From Leptasterias polaris (Eukaryota; Echinodermata; Asteroidea; Forcipulatida; Asteriidae), in the NCBI GenBank assembly GCA_037783415.1, contig JAZGTN010000165.1, positions 620,001 to 684,000 on the forward strand: a stretch of DNA of 64,000 bases, written 5' to 3'. The notes under the pieces are model-generated. The model ran no database searches. It had not been told where the DNA came from and saw nothing but the letters and a program-made list of their open reading frames with translations. Position numbers and translations under genes: made by a program. The first letter of the stretch is position 1, and every line of letters begins with the position of its first letter. Below are positions 55,001-64,000 of the stretch, one piece after another.

Positions 55001-58000
55001 GGTCTCGGACTGCAAAAGTCTCGGTCTCGGAAGGGCTGGTCTCCCCCTCGGAAGAACTGGTCTCGGTCTTGGTCTCGGTCTCGGCTGCCAATGTCTCGGT
55101 CTCGACCCTCGAGACCCCTCGAGACCACAGCAAATAATGCTTTTCATACACATGAAGTACGTCGTCTTGGCCTAGAGCCATGTTGCTTTGTTGATAAATA
55201 CCGCCGTCCAAGTTTCTCACACGCGTACGCTGACATTGCAATGCGCTGCTTTAATCAGTCTTCATTCAAAACACGCACCACCAGTGTTCTCCACACATGG
55301 GTTTTGCCGCCCTCCCAAAGTTTAAGGCCGCCCCAGGTGCCAAAGAATTGGCCGCGCTGCCAAAAAAATGACAAACAGACTATTTTTAGCCTGCAATTAA
55401 TACGATCAAACGAGTAGCCGATGAGCCATGCCCGACTTCCAAACCGCAGCATTGGAATTGCGATCGTTCATTTCAGTTTACCAATGTTAAAACACGATGC
55501 ACACAACCACATGGTTCTGACTGCTGAGTTCCACAGCACGTGCATCGGCCCGGGACCCACAACGTGAGTCCATGCATATAGCTCATAGACAACAGCAGAG
55601 TTCAAAGTCCAAGCTAACCAACATTCCGCAAGCTGTGATTGGCCGTTGATTCATAAGAGAGCTTGGCTAGACTCCATTGCAGTACACTTTCACGAGCCGA
55701 GTAAAGAATTGCCGCACAGTGTGCCGCACGCCTGCAGATTGGTACAGTATACAGCCTTGGATTAAAGGATATTCAAACAGTGACAACTTTTGCCGATAGA
55801 GGGCGATGCAGGGCAAAGTTCATGGAATTTGTTCTCAATGTGCGTTGTCGACCGGACGTTGAATCTCGATGATTTTATTGCCAACGAAATTCTAAACAAT
55901 CGATCCTCAAATCATGGAAATGGTTGTTGATGGAAAAGTAATATTAAGGGCATAAATTAGGGGATAAGATCGTTCAAAAATGCAATTTTTTCAAAAATGA
56001 TGCCTTGAAATAAAAAGTGTGAAGTTTGTTGGAAACTTAGATGGGATAGTGTGTTTTCTAAATTTGTATTAGCTTGCATACTCATTATTTTTATTTTTTG
56101 CTGATATCACCTTAATTCTTTATGCTTAAATTACACAATTGTATGTATTTTGCATGGGGTAGGTCTCGGTCTCGGTCTCGGTCTCTGATACCTTGGTCTC
56201 GGTCTCGGTCTCGGTCTCGGACTGCAAAAGTCTCGGTCTCGGACTGCAAAAGTCTCTGTCTCGGAAGGGCATGGTCTCGGTCTCGGTAGGGCTGGTCTCG
56301 GTCCCGGATGTCAAGGTCTCGGTCTTGGTCTCGGTCTCGGACTTCCAGGTCTCGACTACAACACTGGGGCCAACAGTAAATTTTAATTTTCAAATTCAAA
56401 AATTTCCAATTTTATTTTTCATTTTGATAAAATTTCTTTCCCCTTATATTTTAGAAATTTGCGCGCGAAATATTACAAAAATTTCAACTTTCAAAGATAC
56501 ATGTAATGTGTCAAACAATGACAAGGCAAGACAGTTGTATTTCAAATTAAATCAATTTGAACCATAGCTTACTTATCACACTAAAATAAACACTGCTTTA
56601 AACCATAACTTCTGGACCGAACTAGCCCCATAATAGGGCCAATCCTCGTCGTATCGTAGCCTTGGCCCTAGCCTTTTGTCAAGGCCTTCGTGGCTTGGAG
56701 CCGCGATCCCAAGCGACTGAAATGGGAGACCACGCATGCGAGTGGCGAAGCCATGAGGGCCTTTTCCAACTTGTTTGCGGTTTCTAATGTGTTTCTTTAT
56801 AATCTCAACTTTTGCTACCCGAAACGGTAGCAAAAGTTTCATACTTCATGAATAATTCATTAAAAAAAACGCAAACAAGTTGGAAAAGGCCCTCGTGGCG
56901 AAGGGCTTTGCCACTCGGCTCGCGCTCGTTCCAGTCGTCGCTCCACTGTTTACAGAGCTGTCCAAGCCACGATGGCCTTGACAAAAGGCTACCGTGGCCC
57001 TAGCATGCAGTAGCAGCATTGCAATACTATTTTTGTGCAAGAAGTAATTTTCAATCCGGGTCATGAAACTTACTGATCGAATGCAACTGTACTTGCAAAA
57101 AGCCCTACTGCTAAAATATTTTTCAAAAACATCACATATTTGGGGGGAAATTGATTGCTTTTTTAAGTCGTGAGTGTGAATTTGTGCTCACATTATTATT
57201 AACTTGCGCAAAAACCATGTTTTGTCAGGTTCCCTTTACAACTCCACAACATTTATACGATCAACTGCTGTATTGTAATGGGGACCAGACTGATTTACTC
57301 AGCGCGCCGAGCGCAAGTTTTGTGAAATAATATTGTGTAATGCAGTGTGCATCTCACGCCTGTCTGCGCAAAGAGATATTGTGCTCAGTGCGCTAAGAAA
57401 ATCAGTCTGGTCGCGCAAAAATTCACACTCGGGACTCGAAAGGCAATAAATTTTCCCTACAGTAGCCAGTCTGACAGTAGCATTCGATCGGTAAGTTTCC
57501 TGATCGAGAACGTCCCCAATTAAAAATTACATCGGCACAAAAATACCTGTCTGCGCAAGCATAAATGGCTTGCGCAAAAATCAATTGAGCGCGATTTGTC
57601 TTTCACATATCGCGCGAATTAAGGACTTCGTTTACAAAGGATTGTGGGTAATCCAAATCCCGCCAAACGAGTTTATATGATACTTTGAGAAAACCGAAAC
57701 CCATGAAAAATTGCCCAATATTCATAGGTTTTGACGATCTGCAAAATCAGTAAGTAATCATTTTGCAGAAATTATTTCCATTTTAAGGTAAAGTGGTACG
57801 AAATGTTGAGTTACATGTAGAGGTCTAACTAAACCGGACAGCGTCGCGGTGTTTCAAACTTTAGCAGAGCGAACCGTGGTTATACAGCATGTACAGTGCT
57901 AGTGCCGTGGGGAGTGGGTAGTGCTACCGTCAAAAGTTGGTAGCTCACGGTATACCTTCCACCAATGCAAGCTACCGTGCACGGCTTCCAGGGTGCCAAG

Positions 58001-61000
58001 TTTGATTTACAAACTAAGTCTAGTCGAAGTGTTCATACTTGCAAAGGATATGTCTTACTGTTAATGCCATGTTTATTATTACTTAATCAGCCAGTCTTTA
58101 ATTTAAAAATATATAAAAAATTAGTACAGTAGTTGCCTTGTAATTGTTTTTTGTTGTTTCTATTTCTAGGTTTTTTTTCAGATGTTTTTTTTTGTAATTT
58201 GGGGTTGAACATTCAAAAATTAGCAAGACCGGAATTTAAACCAGTGACAACCGCATGAAATTATGAATGTGCCAGCGCTCCACCAACTAATAGTATAGTT
58301 TTAGGGTATCTTAATCTAGATTCTAGCCCTCTCCACTCCAGGCGCACCTCAAATTAAGCTATTCAGCCTGTTGGCTGTCATGTCTCCTGTCTCCCAATGG
58401 GAAGACTGCCAATAAATAGGGTTTGATAGCTCTCTGTCGAGTGTTACTGTTGCTAATTGCAGAGCGCCAGCCCGCCAGCACATTAATCTGGAATAGGCCT
58501 AATCCAGAGGTTGTTGGTTAAAATCCTGCTAGTGCTCTAGTAAAGTTTTCTTTGTTCAACCCCAAATTATAACAAATTCACTAAGTCAGTTTCTTTGTGG
58601 TAATAACTAAAAAAAGTAATATTACTTTAAATTTACAATTTTTTTATGAAACCATTACATGTTGTGACGCTATCTTTATACTTTTAGGTAAGTAATATTA
58701 TATTTTGTGACTACATGTATTTGTTATTTCTGTTTTTCCTTTCTCTTTTCAGAAAAAGCCTTCTATTGGTGTATGGCGTATAAAAGTAGTAAAGTTCAAA
58801 ACACCTCCATCCAAGTTGTCACAGAAACTTGGCCAGCTACTGTACATGAGTTGCACAGTGATGTTTCTGCACCACCCGTATATGTTTTGATCTGTCTCCA
58901 GGTTACCTTGGTAACGGAAGTTCATCTGGACATACGTACTTGCAAATTATGGTTTTGAAATGAATGACAAAAATTCATTCATCCCTTATTTGCCGATGGA
59001 TCTTCTATTGGCTAAAGACGTGGAGACAAACCCGGGTCCAACACCTCTCATCAGTGAGGATGACATTCAAGCTATTTTGTCAGGCGAAGAGTTGGTTGAA
59101 AAACCATCACTACATGTACATGTACTCCTCAACAAGCATATCATCCAGTTGAACCAACTGAAGAAGCAGTACTTACACGTCAATAACATGGGGAGATGTT
59201 ACGCTGTTGCTGGCACAACTGATGGATAAGCAAGTGACTGAACTCCCCAGCGAGTCTGCAATTAAGAGCCAGTGGGATCGACTGAAGATGCAAAGACAAT
59301 CATTGGGTAAATCTGTCTGTCGGAATCCAGAGAAGCTTAAAGAGTGGGAAGAAAGCCAGTACAAGCTACCTGTCACAAAAGGACCCAGGGGTCCCAGGAA
59401 AAGTATTATAATCATCAACAAGCCTGTCAGATGTACAAGCAGTGCAAGATGCTAACATAACCCTTGCGAAAGAAGTAAAGCACCTGACTGAGGAGAAAGA
59501 AACGCTGTTAACGGAGATACATGTATCATCAACCCACACACATAAAGCTATGACACGGAGAGAAAAGCGACACAAACATGTCATCAAGGAACAGCGACAC
59601 AGTCTCAAGAAACTGAATTCTAAACTTCAATCAAAAGATGAAAAACTGTCGTCTTTGAAAAAGAAGAGACGCTCAATGAACCTTGAACGGGATCAGCTTC
59701 AAAAGAAGATTTGAAAGTTAGAGGAGCCACCGCCACCGGATCCTCTTAAAGAACAACTCAAAATAGCCAAAAATCACATTCTAGATTTGCAAGAAGCAAA
59801 TGCAGAATTACAGCATCAGCTTAACAAGAAAGAGTCGACCGTTGCAAGTCTAATGACACAAAACGAGAAAGGTCGCCCATGTTACAGTGCTGAGGCTCGC
59901 TCATGTGTCTATCAGCTTTTGTCGTTACACTTAGGGTTCGATAATGTTGGTAAAGCTATCAAGGCTGTACTGGGCCTTGTAGGAAAAACAGCCGACCAGT
60001 TACCGTCAGGACGTACTGTATCATACATGAACAAAGAACGATTACAGATCTCAGAGAGACAGAGGCAGGAACTTGCAGACGAGCCCAATCCCACTCAAGC
60101 TACTGATAAATGATGATTGATGAAACCCCATCTATATGACCAATGCTATCAATGATGATGAAAATTAAGTCAAATATTTTGGGACTTGGTGGAAATAGTT
60201 TCAAAGAGTGCAGATGACACTTGTATGTAGCATATTGAAGATTATTCTTGATTGCTGTGATTGGAGTATGGAGATACTGATTTCAATAATTAACTTACTA
60301 TAATTATTGTAGTACTTTACTATTTTGCTCACTTAAATTGGAAGTGGCAAAATTATCGGTAAACAAAACAAAATATCACTATTACGCAGGATTAAAGCAA
60401 TCTGTCAGTGAGCTTTTGTATTTCTGTTTTTTTACGATTTCATGTAAATGATGACACCTGGTCTGTCTGAGCCGTCAAGTTGGCGAACTGACCAGTTGTC
60501 TGGAGTTGAGTCGGTCAATCGTTGAGTTGTCCAAGCTCTGGGTTTTCAGTCCCTATCTGACTGCTAGTTTTTTCCCGCTTTGGGGTTTTCCTCCCACCCA
60601 CATCTAAAATTGTCATTGTATTTTTGTAGAAAAGTTAGTGGATTTTTCCATTAGGATGCTTTGTCAACTGTAAAATTCAGATTCAAAATTATGATTAAGA
60701 TTTCTTTTGTTTACCACAACAAAATCCCCAAATTAAAAACAAACAAACATATAGGACTTGTGTTAGTGGTACATGTAATAAGCACATATTATTTCAATTA
60801 GAATAAACCATATTCTGCAACCTTTGAACAAGTTTCCTGTTACAATGTATTAATGTTGTTGAACTATTAATTTTAGGCACTTATTACGTAAAACTAACAA
60901 ATTTCCTTGGACACCACTGCACTCCATTTTGGACTGATCCGATTGCGTAGATTTTTGGAAGATGTTTTGGCATGTTACTCTGCAAAAAGGCCTCACAAGC

Positions 61001-63856
61001 ATTGTGAATGCATGTAAAATGTGTTGGAAAATTGTGAGTTGTGTAGTACAAAGGAAACTGAAGTTATTGCTGGCTAAAGACCAGAAAATGTTGATCTACC
61101 AATGACCATTTGGAAAATGTATAGCATTATGAAGGCCAAAAATGTTAGACACCATTAAAAAGGCTCACGTAAGCGGAGAATGGTGATTGCAAGCGCAGAA
61201 TTCGGCGGTAAGCAGAGCCATTGAAACTGGGCGCCAATGAGCTGGGCGCTCTGCTCTGACTTTCTCACAATCAACAGGCAGCGAATCATAAATAAGATGG
61301 CGGCCTCCAGGCACAATGAACTTGAATGTAATTTTGTACACCGTTTTTTTTTTTTCCATTTTCCAAACATCACATCTGGATGAAGTCATCATTTGGTGAG
61401 CCCTGGCATCATATCATAGTAATTTGCCAATATGTAAGAAATAAAATGAAAGTAGGTTGGAGTAGGTTGGAGTAGTAATAGTATGGGATGAAATACAATG
61501 TAACTTCTGTAAGTGTAACTGTAAGTGGTGGGAGAAATTTGATATCAATGGTACGACTTGCTCGTACTTTTAAAACTTAGCGCTTTATAAGACATGTATA
61601 GATGGTGGGCTGTAAGGGTGACTACGATAAGACCGATGTAAGAGTGCCATAACACTCAACACTATTACACTAAACAGCCCAACAACCATGACAACGAACA
61701 AGGTGGGCTATTTTTATGCATGCACCTCACATAAAATTTGATTTTTTAATACAATTACAAAATGGTGATAATATTGGAAAAATATCAGTACTATCCTGCC
61801 AGCACTTTTAAATTTCACTCATTTTTACCAAATGGAATATCTCATTTGTTGAGTAAATTAGATACTTACTACTTTCATAACGAAATATTAATGCACGTAT
61901 CAATTGTAGTCCCGGCCCTGGGGGACCCGGGACTTTGGCAGAGGTAGCCGGGACATACATTGTAGACGGGGATGTGCAAAGAACTGTGCCCCGCTAGCCG
62001 GGACAATAGCGGGGTCTTTGCCAAGGTTGTACAAATTGTTTCCCCGCCCTACCGGGACAATAGCGGGGTCTTTGGCGAGGTTGTACAAATTGTTTCCCCG
62101 CCCTACCGGGACAATAGCGGGGACTCTGCCGAGGTTGTACCATTTGTTTCCCCGCCCTACCGGGACAATAGCGGATCGTGGAGTGTGTGACAAATGCCCT
62201 GCATGGCGGTCGGGGCCGGGATCGTGCGGGGGTTGTTATAAATGCCCCGCATGCCGGGGCCGGGATCGTGCGGGGGTTGTTATAAATGCCCCGCATGCCT
62301 GGGCCGGGATTACTCCTAGAACTATGAGGTTCATTCCGCTATCGTCTCCATTACCCTCATAGAGTGACATGTACAAAATCCTATTCAAAACTTTTTTCCC
62401 TTCACGTTTCTGCACCTACAGTTAATTTCCCAAACCGGATCTCGCCAAAATTAGGCTCTATGTGTTCCTTATACTCTCATCGAGGTCGGGTTGGGTCCAG
62501 AAAGTTCATTTTGAAAACTTAAAAATGTTTAAAAAAGATAAATTCTTACCGTCACCTGGCTCCCATTCACACAGTGTTATAACAAAGATGGCGCTGATGT
62601 TGCGTTAGGATGTGTACAAAATCAACCAACGGTTGTGCGGGACCAGTGTTGATGCATACGGAGTACCAGTTTGTTTGGCAGACTGTAAGCGAGTGCAGCA
62701 AACAGCCGTAGGAATATCAATTTCGACAGCGCACGCACTTGCAAAACTGCACACAACGCTTCATTGAACTCCATTTTGTTTTTCTTTTTGCACTTACATA
62801 ACATAATCGTATTACAGCGGTCTGCAAACTTTCCTGTGCTGCGGACCATGTGCGTGCGCTGTCAAAATTGTTATTCCTACGGCTGTTTGCTGCACTCGCT
62901 TACAGTCTGCCAAACAAACTGGTACTCCGTATGCATCAACACTGGTCCCGCACAACCGTTGGTTGATTTTGTACACATCCTAACGCAACATCAGCGCCAT
63001 CTTTGTTATAACACTGTGTGAATGGGAGCCAGGTGACGGTAAGAATTTATCTTTTTTAAACATTTTTAAGTTTTCAAAATGAACTTTCTGGACCCAACCC
63101 GACCTCGATGAGAGTATAAGGAACACATAGAGCCTAATTTTGGCGAGATCCGGTTTGGGAAATTAACTGTAGGTGCAGAAACGTGAAGGGAAAAAAGTTT
63201 TGAATAGGATTTTGTACATGTCACTCTATGAGGGTAATGGAGACGATAGCGGAATGAACCTCATAGTTCTAGGAGTAGGCCGGGATCATGCGGGGGATGT
63301 ACAAAAACAAGTGCCCCGCCCCGGCCGGGCAGTAGCGGGGCATGGCAGGGACTATGACGCCAAGCCATTTTTACATCCCCGGCCAAGTCCGGGGTCCCCC
63401 AGGGCCGGGATTACAATTGATATGTGCAAAATCAAAAATACAATAGAATGGAAAAGTGGTGGCAGGATACAGAAAATTTTCCATAATATTTATGAAACCC
63501 ACATTGTGAAAATGCAATGCATGTATCAGCCTACTGTAGTTCTACACACAAGAAAGCCACAGTTGTTGTGCACAGACATTATTAACAACATATCAAACAT
63601 CATACAAATTAAATCCCATAACACTACTGGTTAACACAGTTCTACTACACAGTTGATACTCAAGCCAAGGGGGATGGATGCCATTTCCCATGTAACAAAT
63701 GGTGCCCCTCGACTGCTGAGTCGACATCATCATTCGCGAGTCTGTTGTTATTTTTCCGTAAAACAAAAAGGGTTACTTACCCAAATTAGGACTGTCTTCG
63801 TTCTTAGAAGTGTCATTAGGGTCCAGCCACCATTCATCTCCCAAATCATCCCCCAT
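52094..63856 (-). CDS. CMSS1 (Cms1-type small-subunit ribosome biogenesis protein), complete
   Basis: Orthologue of yeast Cms1/human CMSS1, a nucleolar protein with a degenerate DEAD-box-helicase-like fold that associates with 90S/SSU pre-ribosomes. Five exons join in phase: 63856-63781, 54667-54558, 54203-54074, 53277-53045, 52357-52094, coding 270 residues (human about 279). The start MGDDLGDEWW matches the conserved N-terminus, which fixes ATG 63856. A basic stretch KRKADE...SSKRKRRTK (about residues 40-62) looks like a nuclear/nucleolar signal. Then LSPLELEDLQL, LSSYLE, VISSSARRAVDV, VGTPNRIAALL (200 on; helicase motif Ib-like) and VLDWNWRD (about 224-231), where a DEAD box would be, showing lost ATPase residues as in the family. 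The protein ends KLKIGIF, like the human KLGLF. Intron 1 is 9.1 kb and packed with mobile elements. The gene converges with the NACHT gene. Confidence 0.95.
54966..56366. mobile_element. 1,401-bp hAT-like element with GGTCTC arrays
   Basis: Ends CAGTGTTGTAGGTCTCGAGACC and GGTCTCGACTACAACACTG are inverted. The flanks GGGCCAAC (54958-54965 and 56367-56374) form a perfect 8-bp target duplication, the hAT hallmark along with CAGTG ends. Each end has a subterminal array of GGTCTC/TCTCGG hexamers broken by ACTGCAAAAGTC. The roughly 1-kb middle has no transposase. It lies in CMSS1 intron 1. Long open frames in the arrays are artefacts of the hexamers. Confidence 0.88.
56661..57003. mobile_element. 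Foldback repeat, arms about 165 bp
   Basis: GGCCCTAGCCTTTTGTCAAG...GGGCCTTTTCCAACTTGTTTGC at the left is mirrored by GCAAACAAGTTGGAAAAGGCCC...CCTTGACAAAAGGCTACCGT at the right, with a short loop near 56820. The arms are moderately diverged. It lies in CMSS1 intron 1. Confidence 0.7.
57065..57499. mobile_element. TIR element, ends GAAACTTACNGATCGAATGC
   Basis: Left GAAACTTACTGATCGAATGC and right GCATTCGATCGGTAAGTTTC are inverted with one mismatch. The interior is non-coding; TCAGCGCGCCGAGCGCAAG-type sequence recurs as GTGCTCAGTGCGCTAAG. Target duplication is not readable. Confidence 0.65.
57500..58459. other. Stretch of CMSS1 intron 1 with nothing recognised
   Basis: No exon with matching phase, no tRNA-like segment and no clear inverted repeat was found. 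Confidence 0.4.
58460..58610 (+). mobile_element. SINE-C copy, decayed head
   Basis: GGTTGGTTAAAATCCTGCTAG (B-box region) followed by TTCTTTGTTCAACCCCAAATT and TCAGTTTCTTTGTGG matches the tails at 39311 and 47818. Confidence 0.55.
58752..60113 (+). pseudogene. Broken transposon-type gene with a 2A motif and coiled coil
   Basis: Consecutive open frames in changing phase suggest one damaged gene. First an exon-like piece (58753-58957), then ATG 58960, whose frame has DLLLAKDVETNPGP at 59002-59040; DVETNPGP at 59017-59040 is an exact D(V/I)ExNPGP 2A ribosome-skipping signal. Next, frames with WDRLKMQRQSLGKS (59207 on), a Lys/Glu heptad-rich coiled coil (59442-59714, stop TGA), and NAELQHQLNKKES leading to YSAEARSCVYQLLSLHLGF and DQLPSGRTVSYMNKERL, ending TGA 60113. 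The last module resembles a domain repeated in invertebrate TE proteins (inferred from memory). No catalytic domain is present. It sits antisense in CMSS1 intron 1. Confidence 0.65.
60530..60640 (+). mobile_element. Partial SINE-A body
   Basis: CTGGGTTTTCAGTCCCTATC, TGACTGC, then TTTTCCTCCCACCCACATCT and AAAATTGTC match the SINE-A body. No tRNA-like head or 3' tail was seen. Confidence 0.6.
60950..61165. repeat. Interspersed repeat, copy 2 (partner 16950-17215)
   Basis: Shares GAAGATGTTTT, GCATTGTGAATG, TACAAAGGAAACTGAAGTTA and GGCTCACG in the same order as 16950-17215, in the same orientation. Confidence 0.6.
61907..63413. mobile_element. GC-rich TIR element with internal tandem repeats, hosting a nested insertion
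   Basis: Left TAGTCCCGGCCCTGGGGGAC and right inverse (TCCCCCAGGGCCGGGATTA) form the TIRs. CAATTG flanks both sides (61901-61906, 63414-63419); being a palindrome, it may be a 6-bp duplication or part of longer TIRs. Inside are about four 62-bp units (CCGGGACAATAGCGGGG...GGTTGTACAAATTG), then three 43-bp units (GCATGCCGGGGCCGGGATCG...). Without the 967-bp nested element it would be about 530 bp. It lies in CMSS1 intron 1. Confidence 0.75.
62311..63277. mobile_element. 967-bp foldback element with perfect 9-bp target duplication
   Basis: Ends TACTCCTAGAACTATGAGG and CCTCATAGTTCTAGGAGTA. Arms of more than 400 bp (62311-about 62745 and about 62830-63277) are near-identical inverted copies around an approximately 80-bp centre. 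The flanks GGCCGGGAT (62302-62310 and 63278-63286) are perfect. A 9-bp duplication and arm-long TIRs fit foldback-type Mutator-like elements. It is inserted into the older GC-rich TIR element. No transposase is present. Confidence 0.9.
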
Positions 63857-64000
63857 TCTGTTATAAATGTACTTGAAATAAAAAACTAAGTAAAATGAGC
63901 ACACGTGTGTGAAATGTGTACTCGCTCGCCTAGACCTTTGACCTCTGTTGCATTATTCATCTACTCTGCTGCCCGCCGGCGGCGAATTTTTTTTCCCAGC
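63857..64000 (-). promoter_or_regulatory. Presumed CMSS1 5' UTR and promoter-proximal sequence
   Basis: The 144 bp upstream of the CMSS1 start lack a clear TATA box at a sensible distance. A GC-rich GCCCGCCGGCGGCGAA lies at 63971-63986, as in CpG-type housekeeping promoters. The transcription start cannot be placed from sequence alone. Confidence 0.35.

Noticed and set aside
54936..56399. Ser/Arg/Val-rich open frames at 54936-55241 and 56112-56567
   Set aside because: Direct translation of GGTCTC hexamer arrays in the hAT-like element.
61900..62362. Overlapping open frames on both strands
   Set aside because: Produced by GC-rich 62-bp and 43-bp minisatellite units without stops.
63173..63634. 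153-codon plus-strand ORF
   Set aside because: Runs across the arm of the foldback element, its host TIR element and unrelated flank; not a natural coding unit.

Overview
This window is animal (metazoan) nuclear DNA. Its genes have many introns, it is full of SINE, LINE and MITE debris, and there are no bacterial-style operons. I infer an echinoderm, probably a sea star. The reasons are the abundant short inverted-repeat elements with ends resembling GGCACTGAACACGTTTGG or GGGCCCAATTTCATAAAGC, a 2A-like motif in a transposon-type ORF, and a P2X7-C-type exon inside a repeat. The species call is inference only. All splice models below were built by eye from splice sites and reading phase.

Layout. 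1-5092 is a 60/61-bp satellite array that runs off the left edge. 6556-20112 (minus) is most of a LAS1L gene, the ITS2 endonuclease of 60S ribosome maturation: nine phase-consistent exons encode about 336 residues including the HEPN catalytic motif, and its 3' end is not in view. 20113-21232 is the divergent 5' region shared by LAS1L and the next gene. 21233-48694 (plus) is a complete 16-exon gene for a 969-residue DUF4062 + NACHT ATPase with a Cys-rich C-terminus (TEP1/NPHP3-like STAND family). 52094-63856 (minus) is a complete 5-exon CMSS1 gene (270 residues, small-subunit ribosome biogenesis), tail-to-tail with the NACHT gene. The NACHT gene is therefore flanked by two nucleolar ribosome-biogenesis genes.

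Nearly everything else is mobile DNA in introns. Elements with legible boundaries: a 6,933-bp foldback-like element (23418-30350, 6-bp target duplication CTAAAA) with arms over 1 kb made partly of tandem palindromes and a P2X7-C exon inside; a 742-bp Mutator-like element (15994-16735, 9-bp duplication); a 1,401-bp hAT-like element with GGTCTC arrays (54966-56366, 8-bp duplication); a 967-bp near-perfect inverted repeat (62311-63277, 9-bp duplication) nested in another TIR element; a 34-bp sequence (20867-20900) flanked by its own 9-bp duplication that consists only of the two ends of that 967-bp family; and a 3-kb TIR element with a decayed intron-containing transposase-like gene (32842-35820). 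A broken transposon-type gene at 58752-60113 carries a 2A ribosome-skipping motif.

No rRNA, CRISPR array or credible functional tRNA gene was seen. tRNA-like stretches are SINE heads.
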